Both the position numbers and the translations under genes were made by a program. Below the pieces are notes generated by a model. It searched no databases, had not been told where the DNA came from, and saw only the letters and a program-made list of their open reading frames with translations. From assembly GCF_022870865.1 (NCBI RefSeq), contig NZ_CP091508.1:62001-126000 (forward strand): a stretch of DNA of 64,000 nucleotides, in the 5' to 3' direction. Of this stretch, positions 19,459 to 28,696 are shown one piece after another. The number at the start of each line of letters is the position of its first letter. The first letter of the stretch is position 1. The DNA comes from Uruburuella testudinis. GTDB taxonomy: Bacteria; Pseudomonadota; Gammaproteobacteria; Burkholderiales; Neisseriaceae.

Positions 19459-19533
19459 TAAAAGCATTTGCGCACTGGTCGGAACAGCGGCAACCGCGTA
19501 TAATGGCAGACTTGCGTTTCAGGCCGTCTGAAT

Positions 19534-19694
19534 ACCCATTTACACAAACAACCTAACCGCGTTGTTTCGCCTCGGCTCGAAGAAAATCGGTTTTGCTAAG
19601 GGGCTGAAGCACCAAGCAACCGGCTCCATACGGGTTTACTGTTTCAGTTTGCCGCTTTGCCGGCCTGCCTACTTTTTTGAATTTTTGAATGGGT
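19534..19694. repeat. Repeat A, near-full copy ending 12 bp before tRNA-Gly
   Basis: Runs from ACCCATTTACACAAACAACC to TTTTTGAATGGGTA and retains the internal gene-like block GCTCGAAGAAAATCGGTTTT. A DUS (about 19520-19532) abuts its left end. Its right end overlaps the region where the tRNA promoter must lie. Confidence 0.75.
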
Positions 19695-19706
19695 AATAAA
19701 CGCCTT

Positions 19707-19780
19707 GCGGGTGTGATGTAGTGGTAGCATAACTGCTTCCCAAGCAGTTCGGACGGGTTCGAATCCCGCCACCCGCTCCA
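19707..19780 (+). tRNA. tRNA-Gly (anticodon CCC)
   Basis: Complete cloverleaf of 74 nt with encoded CCA. Acceptor GCGGGTG pairs with CACCCGC, the anticodon loop TTCCCAA is in a stem ACTGC/GCAGT, and the T arm GACGGGTTCGAATCCCGCC is standard. Reads GGG glycine codons. tsaC follows 41 nt downstream. Confidence 0.97.
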
Positions 19781-19821
19781 ATTTTCGCTTGCTCCCTTCC
19801 CGTCTTTTATTGCCCGCCATC

Positions 19822-20385
19822 ATGATCCGCCTGCCTGCCCACACAGCCGTTTACCGTTTGCGCGCCCATCTGCGCCGTGGCGGCGTGGTGGCTTATCCCA
19901 CCGAATCCAGCTATGGTTTGGGCTGTCTGCCCGGCCATTCACGCGGCCTGCGCCGGCTTATCCGTTTGAAAAAAAGACCGCAAAGCAAAGGCCTGATCAG
20001 CATCGGCGGCGATTGGGCGCAGCTCTCGCCTTTATTGCGGCCACAAAATGCCGCAACCAAACAAATCCTGCTGCAACACTGGCCTGCTCCCAAAACCTAT
20101 CTGCTTTGCGCCCGTGCCGGTATTCCGGCCGCCTTGCGCGGCAAAGGCCGCAGCAAACTGGCTGTGCGTATTCCCGATCATGCCGGTGCCCGCGCATTGT
20201 GCAAACGCATCGGCACTGCGCTGGTTTCCACCTCGTGCAACCGTGCCGGCAAACGGGCTTGTCGCAGCGAGCGTGAAGCCCGCCGTCAGTTTGGTCGCGA
20301 TGTCTGGGTGATCGGCGGCCGCACCGGCTGCCGGCGCGCGCCGAGTACCATTATCGATTGGGAAAGCGGCCGGGTGTTGCGGTAG
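19822..20385 (+). CDS. tsaC: Threonylcarbamoyl-AMP synthase (YrdC/Sua5 family)
   Basis: 187-residue TsaC-type enzyme that makes threonylcarbamoyl-AMP from threonine, bicarbonate and ATP, the first step of t6A37 formation in tRNA. Family marks are VVAYPTESSYGLGC, the KRPQSKGLI substrate motif, SKLAVRIPDH and STSCNRAG. The ATG at 19822 is preferred to an in-frame TTG at 19789. The ribosome binding site is weak. It may be cotranscribed with the tRNA-Gly just upstream. TrmO in this window acts on the finished t6A. Confidence 0.88.
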   Translation: MIRLPAHTAVYRLRAHLRRGGVVAYPTESSYGLGCLPGHSRGLRRLIRLKKRPQSKGLISIGGDWAQLSPLLRPQNAATKQILLQHWPAPKTYLLCARAGIPAALRGKGRSKLAVRIPDHAGARALCKRIGTALVSTSCNRAGKRACRSEREARRQFGRDVWVIGGRTGCRRAPSTIIDWESGRVLR

Positions 20386-20434
20386 CATTAATGAAGTATT
20401 AAAGCCTTATATTGCAACAGGAAAATAGGATACC

Positions 20435-20600
20435 CTAGGGTGTCCGGACAATTTGATTTACGGGTGTATTTTGCCCCCGAAAACGCATCTGCTGCGTTAA
20501 AAAGCCTCGCAAGATGCCCAATCTTGCTGCGTTTTTTGCCTGGCATCTGCATTTTTAGGAACAAAAATCCCCTCATAAACAAATTGTCCGGACACCCTAG
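20435..20600 (+). mobile_element. Repeat B (MITE-like), intact copy B1
   Basis: 166 bp from CTAGGGTGTCCGGACAATTT to AAATTGTCCGGACACCCTAG, with 20-bp terminal inverted repeats. The inner hairpin is formed by GCAAGAT and ATCTTGC around a short loop. It encodes no protein. The tetranucleotide CTAG at both ends may be a target duplication. Its right end fuses with a DUS half. Confidence 0.85.
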
Positions 20601-20672
20601 GCCGTCTGAAACTGATGTGGCGCAATAATGCCTTTTTCAGTTTATGTTTTAATCTGCCGCAGCACCATTAAT

Positions 20673-20973
20673 ACCCATTCACAAAAGTAAGCTGATAAGG
20701 CGGCGAACCGAAGACAATACACACATACGGAGCCGGTTAACTTGGTAGGGTATCCTGAGCATTCGATTGACGGGTGTATTTTGCCCCTGAAAACGCATCT
20801 GCTGCGTTAAAAAGCCTCGCAAGATATCCAATCTTGCTGTGTTTTTTGCCTGGCATCTGTACTTTTATCACAAAAAATCTGAATCATCCTGAATGGTCAG
20901 GACACCCTAGCAAAACCGGCTCTCTTCGGGCTCAGGCGAGCCAACACGGTTAGAATATTTTTGTGACCGGATA
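20673..20973. repeat. Repeat A, full copy interrupted by B2
   Basis: Left part ACCCATTCACAAAAGTAAGC to GGTTAACTTGG, then element B, then CAAAACCGGCTCTCTTCGGG to ATTTTTGTGACCGG. With B removed, a standard A copy remains, so B came later. The whole block fills the gap upstream of thiO. Confidence 0.8.
20746..20910 (+). mobile_element. Repeat B, copy B2, nested in repeat A
   Basis: 165 bp from TAGGGTATCCTGAG to GGTCAGGACACCCTAG, of the sequence subtype with ATCACAAAAAATCTGAATCA in its right arm. Inserted next to the GGTTAACTTGG segment of A, the same place as copy B6. Confidence 0.85.
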
Positions 20974-20995
20974 ATCTGCATACAAAGGAATCTTT

Positions 20996-22096
20996 ATGCC
21001 CCGCATAGCCATACTCGGAGGCGGTTTGTCCGGCCGGCTGACTGCTTTACAACTGGCCGGTCAAGGCTTTCAGACGGCCTTGTTCGACAGCGCTTCACGA
21101 GCGGGCGAGCAATCGGCCGCTTATGTGGCTGCCGCCATGCTGGCGCCCTTGGCCGAATCGGTGGAGGCTACGCCCGAAGTGATTGCGCTGGGCAGACAGA
21201 GCCTGCCTTTGTGGCGCACATTGTTAGGCCGTCTGAACACCCCTGTGTTTATGCAGCAACAAGGCAGCCTGATTGTTTGGCACGGACAAGACAAACCGTT
21301 GGCCGTGCAGTTTGAGCAACACCTGCACCGTGCCGCCGCGGCACCGGCTGCCGAGCATTGGCAGGCCGCCCAAATCGCCGCTGGCGAGCCGCAGCTGGCG
21401 GGGCGGTTTCAGGCCGCTTTATACCTGCCCGGCGAAGGCCAGCTCGACAACCGCCAAGTGCTCGATGCCTTAGCCGATGCGCTTGACCGGGCCGGTGTTG
21501 ACTGCCATTGGCACAGCCCGGTAGAAACGGCCGATGTGCAGGCATCATTCGATTGGGTGGTCGATTGCCGCGGTTTTGGTGCAAAAGCTGCTTGGAACAG
21601 GCCGTCTGAAACGCCCGATGCGGCAAAATTGCGCGGCGTGCGCGGCGAGGTGGCCAGAGTATACGCCCCGGAAATCACGCTCAACCGCCCCGTCCGCCTG
21701 CTGCATCCACGCTACCCGCTCTATATCGCACCGAAACAAAACCATGTGTTTGTCATCGGCGCCACCCAAATCGAGAGCGAAAGCCAAGCCCCCGCCGGCG
21801 TGCGTTCGGGGCTGGAATTGCTGTCGGCGCTTTATGCCGTGCACCCTGCATTCGGTGAAGCGCAGATTCTGGAGCTGGCCGCCAATCTGCGCCCCACGCT
21901 CAACCACCACAACCCCGAAATCCGCTATTGCCGCACTCGCCGTTTGGTAGAAATCAACGGCCTGTTCCGCCACGGCTTTATGATTGCACCAGCTGTAACC
22001 GCCGCCGCCGTCAGGCTGGTGGCCGCCTTGTCGGATAACCGCGAACCGCCGCCCGCCGATCAGCAAAGCGGTCTGCCTTATTTAACGGCACCATAG
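20996..22096 (+). CDS. thiO: Glycine oxidase ThiO
   Basis: 366-residue FAD enzyme of the D-amino-acid oxidase family that oxidises glycine to the imine used for the thiamine thiazole ring. The N-terminal Rossmann motif is AILGGGLSGRLTALQLAGQG; FRHGFMIAPAVTAAAVRL near the C-terminus closes the FAD site. AAAGGAA precedes the start. First gene of the thiO-thiS-(thioesterase)-thiG cluster. No TPP riboswitch is visible upstream, where repeats occupy the whole gap. Several DUS copies are translated in the gene. Confidence 0.9.
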   Translation: MPRIAILGGGLSGRLTALQLAGQGFQTALFDSASRAGEQSAAYVAAAMLAPLAESVEATPEVIALGRQSLPLWRTLLGRLNTPVFMQQQGSLIVWHGQDKPLAVQFEQHLHRAAAAPAAEHWQAAQIAAGEPQLAGRFQAALYLPGEGQLDNRQVLDALADALDRAGVDCHWHSPVETADVQASFDWVVDCRGFGAKAAWNRPSETPDAAKLRGVRGEVARVYAPEITLNRPVRLLHPRYPLYIAPKQNHVFVIGATQIESESQAPAGVRSGLELLSALYAVHPAFGEAQILELAANLRPTLNHHNPEIRYCRTRRLVEINGLFRHGFMIAPAVTAAAVRLVAALSDNREPPPADQQSGLPYLTAP

Positions 22097-22156
22097 CCGC
22101 CGGCCGTATTCGGCGCTATACTTTCAGACGGCCTTATTGAGATTCAGGAAGCTACC

Positions 22157-22351
22157 ATGCAGATCAGCGTCAACGGCGAAACCATTGAGTTCGGCGGCCG
22201 GACTTTGGCCGAACTGATTGAGCGGCAAGCCCCGCAAACCCCGTTTGCAGCCGCCGTCAACACCCGTTTTATTCCCAAAGCCGATTACCACAGCCACATG
22301 CTGCAAAACGGCGATCAAATCGATATCGTCCGCCCTGTGGTAGGCGGTTGA
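22157..22351 (+). CDS. thiS: Sulfur carrier protein ThiS
   Basis: 64-residue ubiquitin-like carrier ending in the obligatory Gly-Gly (VRPVVGG), which is adenylated by ThiF and converted to a thiocarboxylate that donates sulfur to thiazole. It starts MQISVNGETIEFGGRTLAEL. Sixty bases follow thiO, including a DUS half. GGAAGC lies before the ATG. Confidence 0.95.
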   Translation: MQISVNGETIEFGGRTLAELIERQAPQTPFAAAVNTRFIPKADYHSHMLQNGDQIDIVRPVVGG

Positions 22352-22374
22352 ACCGCAACAGCAAAGGAGCCACT

Positions 22375-22836
22375 ATGCACCCGTCCGACAGCGATACGGC
22401 CGGCAGCCGCCCGCAAGGCGGCATGCTGCTGCGCACACTGGCCATGCCGGCCGACACCAACGCCAGCGGCGATATTTTCGGCGGCTGGATTATGTCGCAA
22501 ATGGATATCGGCGGCGCCATTCTGGCACAAGAAATCGCCCACGGCCGCGTGGTCACTGTGGCGGTGGCGCAAATCACCTTTTTCCGCCCCGTCAGCGTGG
22601 GCGATGTGGTGTGCTGCTACGGGCGTTGTGTCAAAGTGGGCAACACTTCCGTGCAAATCAAAGTGGAAGTGTGGGTGAAAAAAGTGCTGCACGAGCCCGA
22701 AAGCGACCGCCAACGCGTTACCGAAGCCGTGTTTACTTTTGTGGCCGTTGATGCGCAAGGCCGCCCGCGCCCGATTCCAAAAAACAACAATCCCGAGCTG
22801 GATAAAGCCCTAGGATGTCCTGACCATTCAGAATGA
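22375..22836 (+). CDS. yciA: Acyl-CoA thioesterase (YciA type), C-terminus altered by element B3
   Basis: 153-residue hot-dog-fold thioesterase that hydrolyses acyl-CoA in the cytoplasm. Family features are the start GGMLLRTLAMPADTNASGD, then IFGGWIMSQMDIGG and VAQITFFRPVSVGDVV. The final residues GCPDHSE and the stop codon are encoded by the mobile repeat that begins at 22810, so the native tail has been replaced. The catalytic domain is intact, so the product is probably functional. AAAGGAG precedes the ATG at 22375. It sits oddly inside the thiamine cluster. Confidence 0.88.
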   Translation: MHPSDSDTAGSRPQGGMLLRTLAMPADTNASGDIFGGWIMSQMDIGGAILAQEIAHGRVVTVAVAQITFFRPVSVGDVVCCYGRCVKVGNTSVQIKVEVWVKKVLHEPESDRQRVTEAVFTFVAVDAQGRPRPIPKNNNPELDKALGCPDHSE

Positions 22837-22975
22837 CTCAGATTTTTTGTGATAAAAGTACAGATGCCAGGCAAAAAACGCAGCAAGATTGAGCATTTTG
22901 CGAGGCTTTTTAACGCAGCAGATGTGCTTTTAGCGCAAAAAAGATAATGATATATGAATGGTCAGGACACCCTAG
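22810..22975 (-). mobile_element. Repeat B, copy B3, inserted at the end of yciA
   Basis: 166 bp from CTAGGATGTCCTGACCATTC to GAATGGTCAGGACACCCTAG. Its first 27 bp are translated as the yciA C-terminus. Shares its right CTAG with the partial copy that follows. Confidence 0.85.
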
Positions 22976-23095
22976 GGTATCCCGATGTGCCGATTTAAGG
23001 GTATATTTTGCCCCTGAAAGCGCATCTGCTGTGCTAAAAATCCCGGCATCTGCATTGGCAGAGACACAAAACCCCTCATAAACGATGCCGAGCGC
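22972..23095 (+). repeat. Repeat B, internally deleted tandem copy B4
   Basis: Starts CTAGGGTATCCCGATGTGCC, keeps TATTTTGCCCCTGAAAGCGC, loses the central hairpin and resumes at GGCATCTGCATTGGCAGAG with ACCCCTCATAAACGATGCC. Head-to-head with B3, between yciA and thiG. Confidence 0.7.
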
Positions 23096-23189
23096 TGTTT
23101 TACCCGAAAAGCCGTTTTGCGTATTGCATGAGGGCAGACTTCGAAAACATCAACATTTTTCCGCCGCACCAACCCATAAGGCAGAGCCC

Positions 23190-23984
23190 ATGAATACACT
23201 CACGCTTTACCATCAAGATTTTTCCGGCCGCCTGCTGCTGGGTACGGCTGCCTACCCCACCGCCGATATTCTGCGCCAAAGTGTGGCCGCTGCCGAACCC
23301 GCCATGATTACCGTATCACTGCGCCGCGCCGGTGCCGGCGGTGAAGCGCACGGGCAAGGGTTTTGGGAATTGCTGCAAAACCTCAATATCCCCATCCTGC
23401 CCAATACCGCCGGCTGCCAAAGCGTGCAGGAAGCCGTGACCACCGCGCAGATGGCGCGCGAAGTGTTTGGCACCGACTGGATCAAGCTCGAATTGATCGG
23501 TGATGACGATACCCTGCAACCCGATGTGTTCCAACTGGTTGAAGCCGCCAAAATATTGATTGACGAGGGCTTCAAGGTGCTGCCGTATTGCACTGAAGAC
23601 CTGATTGCCTGCCGCCGCCTGCTTGATGCCGGCTGTCGGGCGCTGATGCCTTGGGCGGCACCCATCGGCACCGGCCTAGGCGTGGTGCACGAATACGCCT
23701 TGCGCGTGTTGCGCGAACGCCTGCCCGACACGCCGCTGATTATCGATGCCGGATTGGGCGTGCCCTCACAAGCCGCACAAGTGATGGAATGGGGCTTTGA
23801 TGCTGTATTGCTCAACACCGCCGTTTCCCGCAGCGGCGACCCCGTTAATATGGCGCGCGCCTTTGCCCTGGCTGCCCAAGCCGGACGGCTGGCTTATGAG
23901 GCCTGCCCGGTGCAGCCGCGCGAACAGGCGCAAGCCAGCACGCCTACCGTGGGGCAGCCGTTTTGGCACAGTGCCGAATATTAA
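23190..23984 (+). CDS. thiG: Thiazole synthase
   Basis: 264-residue TIM-barrel enzyme that condenses deoxyxylulose 5-phosphate, the ThiO/ThiH imine and ThiS-thiocarboxylate into thiazole phosphate. Lys99 in [12 protein letters not shown] is the predicted Schiff-base residue. [21 protein letters not shown] and [12 protein letters not shown] are family blocks. The ATG at 23190 follows AAGGCAG. A longer upstream frame reads through repeat B sequence and is rejected. Separated from thiS by a thioesterase gene and two B elements. Confidence 0.95.
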   Translation: MNTLTLYHQDFSGRLLLGTAAYPTADILRQSVAAAEPAMITVSLRRAGAGGEAHGQGFWELLQNLNIPILPNTAGCQSVQEAVTTAQMAREVFGTDWIKLELIGDDDTLQPDVFQLVEAAKILIDEGFKVLPYCTEDLIACRRLLDAGCRALMPWAAPIGTGLGVVHEYALRVLRERLPDTPLIIDAGLGVPSQAAQVMEWGFDAVLLNTAVSRSGDPVNMARAFALAAQAGRLAYEACPVQPREQAQASTPTVGQPFWHSAEY

Positions 23985-23997
23985 ATTTTATCTTGCG

Positions 23998-24036
23998 ATC
24001 AGGACACCTTAGCTATTCTGAATAGTCAGGACAATC
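23998..24036. repeat. Repeat B terminal remnants
   Basis: TCAGGACACCTTAG followed by TATTCTGAATAGTCAGGACA, two ends without a core, between thiG and trpC. Confidence 0.5.
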
Positions 24037-24049
24037 CGGCGGTGGTGCA

Positions 24050-24832
24050 TTAAAACAGCGTTTTCACTGCCGCTTCGATATCGTCGGCACGCATAAAGGT
24101 TTCGCCGATCAGGAAGGTGTGCACGCCGTTTGCCTGCATAAAGTCGACATCTTCTTTATCGCGGATGCCGCTTTCGGTCACCACGGTTTTGCCTTTGAGG
24201 GCCGGCAGCAAATCAAGGGTTTGTTGCAGCGACACGTCGAATGTGCGCAGGTTGCGGTTGTTGACGCCGACCAGCGGGGTAGTCAGGGTGCGGCATTTTT
24301 CCAACTCGGCTTCATTGTGCAGCTCTAGTAAAACCGTCATGCCGAGCGAGTGGGCGGTGGCTTCGAATTGCGCCAGTTCGTCTGCTTCCAGCGCGGCGGC
24401 AATCAGCAATACGGCATCGGCACCCCAAGCGCGTGCCTGATAAATCTGATAATCGTCAATCATAAAATCTTTGCGCAACACCGGCAGATTAACCGCTGCT
24501 TTAACTTGTTTGAGGTATTCCGGCGAGCCTTGGAAGTAAGGCTTGTCGGTGAGCACTGATAAACAGGCGGCGCCTGCGCGCTCATAGGCCTGTGCAATGG
24601 CGGCAGGGTTGAAGTCGGCACGAATCAGCCCTTTGCTGGGGCTGGCTTTTTTCACTTCGGCGATAATGGCAGGCTTGCCGGCGGCATGTTTGGCGTGTAT
24701 GGCTTGCAAAAACGGCCGTGCCGGTGCGGCGGCTGCGGCTTGGCGTTTGATTTCGTCGAGCGGTATGGCGGCTTTTTCGGCGGCTACTTCCTGTGCTTTG
24801 GTGGCAAGGATTTTATTCAGAATATCGGTCAT
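24050..24832 (-). CDS. trpC: Indole-3-glycerol phosphate synthase
   Basis: 260-residue monofunctional TrpC that closes the indole ring in tryptophan synthesis. The catalytic lysine-bearing stretch [11 protein letters not shown] is at residues 60-70, with [29 protein letters not shown] and VTESGI in the expected order. No other trp gene is beside it, as is usual for dispersed trp genes in Neisseria. It converges on thiG with only a B remnant between. Confidence 0.96.
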   Translation of the reverse strand: MTDILNKILATKAQEVAAEKAAIPLDEIKRQAAAAAPARPFLQAIHAKHAAGKPAIIAEVKKASPSKGLIRADFNPAAIAQAYERAGAACLSVLTDKPYFQGSPEYLKQVKAAVNLPVLRKDFMIDDYQIYQARAWGADAVLLIAAALEADELAQFEATAHSLGMTVLLELHNEAELEKCRTLTTPLVGVNNRNLRTFDVSLQQTLDLLPALKGKTVVTESGIRDKEDVDFMQANGVHTFLIGETFMRADDIEAAVKTLF

Positions 24833-24852
24833 GGTTGTTCTATCGTAAGGGG

Positions 24853-24894
24853 GATTTCAGACGGCCTGAATCATCATTCAGGCCGTCTGAAATC
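24853..24894. other. DUS pair in reversed order, 18-bp perfect arms
   Basis: TTCAGACGGCCT comes first and AGGCCGTCTGAA second, with a 6-nt loop, just upstream of trpC. It can fold like a terminator but sits in the leader of trpC and downstream of the TRIC gene. Confidence 0.6.
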
Positions 24895-24956
24895 CATTCA
24901 CAAAATAGCTTAACGGCGTTGGGCTTGCCTTATCGGCTGACTTTTGTGAATGGGTA
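24893..24956. repeat. Repeat A, short deleted copy
   Basis: 64 bp comprising mainly the two ends (CCATTCACAAAATAGCTTAA and GACTTTTGTGAATGGGTA). Confidence 0.65.
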
Positions 24957-25026
24957 TGAAAATAAAATCGGGCAGGCTTTATGCTACCTGAAATCGGCGC
25001 GATGCGGTAGCGTTCAGACGGCCTGT

Positions 25027-25635
25027 TTAAAAGCGGGGTAATGCCCAGGCCACGCGGTGCGCCCACAATCTGAGCGCGTAGCCGCCCCAGAGCAGGATAT
25101 TTAAGGTCAGCGCGTTGACCCAGCCGAAGCGGTCGATGCCGTAGAGCGCCAGGCCGATAATCACCGATACTGTGCCATAAAAATCTTTGCGCAAAATCAT
25201 CGGAATATCATTCACCAGCGTATCGCGCACAATGCCGCCGCCCACTGCGGTTACAAAACCCAGCATCACCACGCCGAACAGGTTTAATTCATACATCAGC
25301 CCCACTTGTGCGCCGGTGATGGTAAAGGCGGCCAGCCCGAGCGAATCGGCGAGCAGAAACAAGGCGGCCAGCACTTTCTTTTGGCGGTGTTGCAGTTTGA
25401 ACAGCCATGCCAGTATCAGGGTGATGCCGATGGTGATGATGGCGCTGTTTTGGGTAAACACCAAAGGCACGCGCCCCATCAATACATCGCGCATCATGCC
25501 GCCGCCGATAGCGGTGAGCAGCGCCACAATCAAGACGCCCAACATATCCAGCCGCTTGCGCACACCGACCAGATAGCCGGAAACGGCAAAAGCGGCGGTG
25601 CCGATGATGTGGATGATTTCTGTGGTGTGGTTCAT
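25027..25635 (-). CDS. TRIC/YadS-type (UPF0126) membrane protein
   Basis: 202-residue integral membrane protein with about seven hydrophobic segments and two repeats marked by AIGGGMMRDVLMG and AVGGGIVRDTLVN, the signature of the UPF0126 family. Members include prokaryotic TRIC-like cation channels, and some have been described as glycine transporters. The substrate here is unknown. A TATAAT lies 28 bp upstream (25663-25668 on the minus strand). Confidence 0.88.
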   Translation of the reverse strand: MNHTTEIIHIIGTAAFAVSGYLVGVRKRLDMLGVLIVALLTAIGGGMMRDVLMGRVPLVFTQNSAIITIGITLILAWLFKLQHRQKKVLAALFLLADSLGLAAFTITGAQVGLMYELNLFGVVMLGFVTAVGGGIVRDTLVNDIPMILRKDFYGTVSVIIGLALYGIDRFGWVNALTLNILLWGGYALRLWAHRVAWALPRF

Positions 25636-25662
25636 GGCAAAACAGGCCGCGGTAAAAAGCCG

Positions 25663-25668
25663 ATTATA
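25663..25668 (-). promoter_or_regulatory. -10 box of the TRIC-family gene
   Basis: TATAAT on the minus strand, in the context CGTTATAATCGG. The same context occurs at 35217-35226. The -35 is unclear because a DUS lies there. Confidence 0.5.
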
Positions 25669-25768
25669 ACGCAGAGGCCGTCTGAAGGTGGGGGGTGTTG
25701 CCGGCGGGGTTGAAGTGTGGATAAGTGCCGATGTGTTTGAGAAACCGGCGATAGCCGTTCAACTTAAT

Positions 25769-25830
25769 GCCCATTCATAAAAGTAAGCTGAATAAGGCGG
25801 GCTAACGCGTTAAATCATTGTTGTAAATAG
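25769..25830. repeat. Repeat A, short deleted copy
   Basis: CCCATTCATAAAAGTAAGCTG joined to a decayed right end TTGTAAATAGG. The remainder of the 440-bp gap upstream of the YdeP-like gene (25636-26075) holds one DUS, one DnaA-box match (25716-25724) and nothing else recognised. Confidence 0.55.
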
Positions 25831-26075
25831 GCATTAATCATCCGATTGCCTTGCCTGATTTTACTGCCCGTTATGTTTTTTTGTCTGCCGCTGCATATGA
25901 TTATTCCATTAGATGGGGATATAATATCCGTTCATAAAAAGCATCCGGCTGTGTCGGCCGGCCGCCGCGTCGGCTTGCTTTTTATAAATCAGTATCATGC
26001 TCAAACCGCCGTTTTTTTTGCCGGAATGTTGACCGGTGGCGGAATCCCACCCTTGATTGAGAAAAGGAAGCAGCG

Positions 26076-28358
26076 ATGGCACATTCTAAAATTCATCACG
26101 GTCATTATCCCGCCGGCGGCTGGTTGGCGGCTAAAGCCCTGGGCGATGCTTTTCACGAGCAGATGAATATGCGTGAAGAGATCAAAATCATGTTTGAAAT
26201 GAATAAGCCCGGCGGTTTCGACTGCCCGGGATGCGCCTGGCCGGATGCCAATCCGCCGCACCCGGTGGAAATGTGTGAAAACGGCGGCAAAGCCATGTCG
26301 TGGGAAGCCACTTCCAAGCGCACCACGCCTGAATTTTTTGCCAAGCATACGGTGGGCGAGCTGTTGGGCTGGTGCGATTATGATTTGGAAAACGAAGGCC
26401 GTCTGACGCACCCGATGAAATACGATGCGGTCAGCGATACCTATCAGGCCGTGGAATGGGATACCGCTTTTGCCGAAGTGGGCGCGCTGCTGCAAAGTTA
26501 TGCGCCTGAAACGGTGGAATTTTACACTTCGGGACGCACTTCCAACGAAGCAGCCTTTCTATACCAGCTGTTCGGCCGCGAATACGGCCACAATAATTTT
26601 CCCGACTGTTCCAATATGTGCCACGAGCCGACCAGTGTCGGCCTGCCGCCGGCCATCGGTGTGGGCAAGGCCACCATCACGCTGGATGATTTGGCCGAAT
26701 GCGACTTGTTGATCAGCATCGGCCATAATCCCGGCACCAACCACCCGCGCATGCTCACTTATTTGCGGGAAATTTCCCGTCGCGGCGCCAAAATCGTAGC
26801 CATCAATCCCTTGAAAGAGCGGGGGCTGATTGATTTTATTCCGCCGCAAAGCCCGATGCAGATGGTGGATTTCCAACCGACCAAACTGGCCTCCGATTAT
26901 TACACCGTGCGTGTCGGCGGTGATGCGGCGCTGCTCAAAGGCGTGATGCGCTGCGTGATTGAAGCGCATGAGGCAGCGTTGGCCGCCGGGCAGCCGGCAG
27001 TGCTGGACGAAGCCTTTATCGCCGAACATACCAGCGGCTATGAAGCATTGCGCGCCGACGTGTTGGCTGTGCCGTGGGACAAAATCGAGCAAGTGTCCGG
27101 CTTGGCGCGCAGTCAGATTGAAGCCATCGCCCGCCTTTATATAGAGGCGGAACGCACCATCATCTGCTACGGCATGGGCGCTACCCAGCACGAAAGCGGC
27201 ACGCAAAACATCCAGCAAATGGTCAATCTGCTGCTGCTCAAAGGCAATATCGGCCGCCCCGGCACCGGCATTTCACCGGTACGCGGCCATTCCAATGTGC
27301 AGGGCGACCGCACCGTGGGCATTACCGAAAAACCCAATGCGGCCTTAATCGGCAACCTCGAAAAACGTTACGGTTTTGACGTGCCCAAAACATGGGGGCA
27401 TGCCGCCGTGGCCAGTATGCAGGCGATTGCCGAAGGCCGCGCCAAAGCCTTAATTTGCATGGGCGGCAATCTGGTGATGGCCATGCCCGACCAGTCGCGC
27501 TGCATTCCCGGCGTAAAATCACTGGATTTGGCGGTGCATATCGGCACCAAACTCAACCGCTCGCATCTGACCATTTCAAAAAACACCTATCTGTTCCCCG
27601 TGCTCGGCCGCACCGAAATCGACCGCCAGGCCGGCGGCGAGCAGGCGGTTACCGTAGAAGATTCGATGTCGATGGTGCATGCCTCGTGGGGCAAGCTCGA
27701 GCCGGCCAGCCCACATCTGAAATCGGAATGCGCGGTAGTGGCCGGCATGGCCAAAGCCACGCTGCCCGACAGTAAAGTGGATTGGGATAAACTGATAGGC
27801 AACTATGATTTGATTCGCGACGATATCGAATTTGTGTTTCCCGAATTTGCCGGGTTTAATGAAAAAATCCGCCGGCCGGGCGGCTTCCATCTGCGTAACG
27901 CCGCTGCGGAGCGCGAGTGGAATACCCCCAACGGCAAAGCCAATTTTCTGGTGATGGACGGTATAAACGAAGATCCGCGCGCCGGTGACAGCAGCCGCTT
28001 CTCACTCACCACCCTGCGCAGTCACGACCAATACAACACCACGGTATACGGCCTCGACGACCGCTACCGCGGGGTATACGGCATGCGCAATGTCTTGTTT
28101 ATCAATGCCGCTGAAGCCGCAGGTTTGGGCGTGGCTGAAGGAGATAAAGTGAATATTGAGGCGCTGGACAAAGCCGGCCGCCCGACCGGCCGCCGTTTGG
28201 ACGGTTTGGTGGTGGTAGTGATCGAAATGGCCGACCGCGCCGCCGCCACTTATTTCCCTGAAGCCAATGATTTGGTGGATTTGGAAAATTTTGATAAGGC
28301 CAGCGGCATTCCGGCTTATAAAAATGTGCCCATCCGTATTGAAAAAGCTCCGGCATAA
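26076..28358 (+). CDS. YdeP/FdhF-like molybdopterin oxidoreductase
   Basis: 760-residue cytoplasmic-type molybdoenzyme of the formate dehydrogenase alpha-like family closest in style to YdeP. An N-terminal CPGCAWP supplies two cysteines. [23 protein letters not shown] and [17 protein letters not shown] are family blocks, and [27 protein letters not shown] and [12 protein letters not shown] bind the bis-MGD cofactor. The C-terminal domain ([18 protein letters not shown]) closes the pterin site. No partner iron-sulfur or membrane subunit is adjacent. The substrate is unknown; YdeP is linked to acid resistance in enterobacteria. AAAAGGAAG precedes the start. Confidence 0.88.
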   Translation: MAHSKIHHGHYPAGGWLAAKALGDAFHEQMNMREEIKIMFEMNKPGGFDCPGCAWPDANPPHPVEMCENGGKAMSWEATSKRTTPEFFAKHTVGELLGWCDYDLENEGRLTHPMKYDAVSDTYQAVEWDTAFAEVGALLQSYAPETVEFYTSGRTSNEAAFLYQLFGREYGHNNFPDCSNMCHEPTSVGLPPAIGVGKATITLDDLAECDLLISIGHNPGTNHPRMLTYLREISRRGAKIVAINPLKERGLIDFIPPQSPMQMVDFQPTKLASDYYTVRVGGDAALLKGVMRCVIEAHEAALAAGQPAVLDEAFIAEHTSGYEALRADVLAVPWDKIEQVSGLARSQIEAIARLYIEAERTIICYGMGATQHESGTQNIQQMVNLLLLKGNIGRPGTGISPVRGHSNVQGDRTVGITEKPNAALIGNLEKRYGFDVPKTWGHAAVASMQAIAEGRAKALICMGGNLVMAMPDQSRCIPGVKSLDLAVHIGTKLNRSHLTISKNTYLFPVLGRTEIDRQAGGEQAVTVEDSMSMVHASWGKLEPASPHLKSECAVVAGMAKATLPDSKVDWDKLIGNYDLIRDDIEFVFPEFAGFNEKIRRPGGFHLRNAAAEREWNTPNGKANFLVMDGINEDPRAGDSSRFSLTTLRSHDQYNTTVYGLDDRYRGVYGMRNVLFINAAEAAGLGVAEGDKVNIEALDKAGRPTGRRLDGLVVVVIEMADRAAATYFPEANDLVDLENFDKASGIPAYKNVPIRIEKAPA

Positions 28359-28371
28359 CGGTGGTGTATCA

Positions 28372-28417
28372 ACAACGATGAGGCCGTCTGAAATATTTCA
28401 GACGGCCTCATCGTTGT
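28372..28417. terminator. 46-bp perfect palindrome with DUS, after the YdeP-like gene
   Basis: 23-bp arms without any unpaired centre, extending well beyond the 12-bp DUS. Acts as terminator for the upstream gene. Confidence 0.8.
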
Positions 28418-28498
28418 TTGTTGGCATCTGCTTTGTTTTTATATCTGTTTAAAATGTTTACTCAGAAAAATACCTTGATATCTGTTTGCCAAAGTAAG

Positions 28499-28663
28499 CT
28501 GGGGTGTCCTGATGTGTCGATTTACGGGTGTATTTTGCCCCTAAAAACGCATCGGCTGCGTTAAAAAGCCTCGCAAGATACCTCATCTTGCTGCGTTTTT
28601 TGCCTGGCATCTGTACTTTTATCACAAAAAATCTGAATCATTCTGAATGGTCAGGACACCTAG
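28499..28663 (+). mobile_element. Repeat B, copy B5, abutting the rnpB promoter
   Basis: 165 bp from CTGGGGTGTCCTGATGTGTC to AATGGTCAGGACACCTAG. Same subtype as B2. It ends 21 bp upstream of the rnpB -10 box, where the -35 should lie. Confidence 0.85.
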
Positions 28664-28684
28664 AACTGCTGCCGGCGGGCGTGT

Positions 28685-28690
28685 TATAAT
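28685..28690 (+). promoter_or_regulatory. -10 box of rnpB
   Basis: TATAAT placed 6 bp before the inferred 5' end of RNase P RNA. The -35 position falls on the junction with element B5 and has no good match. Confidence 0.65.
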
Positions 28691-28696
28691 GGCCGC

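Noticed and set aside
20386..20995. Possible TPP riboswitch ahead of thiO.
   Set aside because: No CTGAGA/ACCTGAT hallmarks; the gap is fully explained by B1 and the A/B2 nest.
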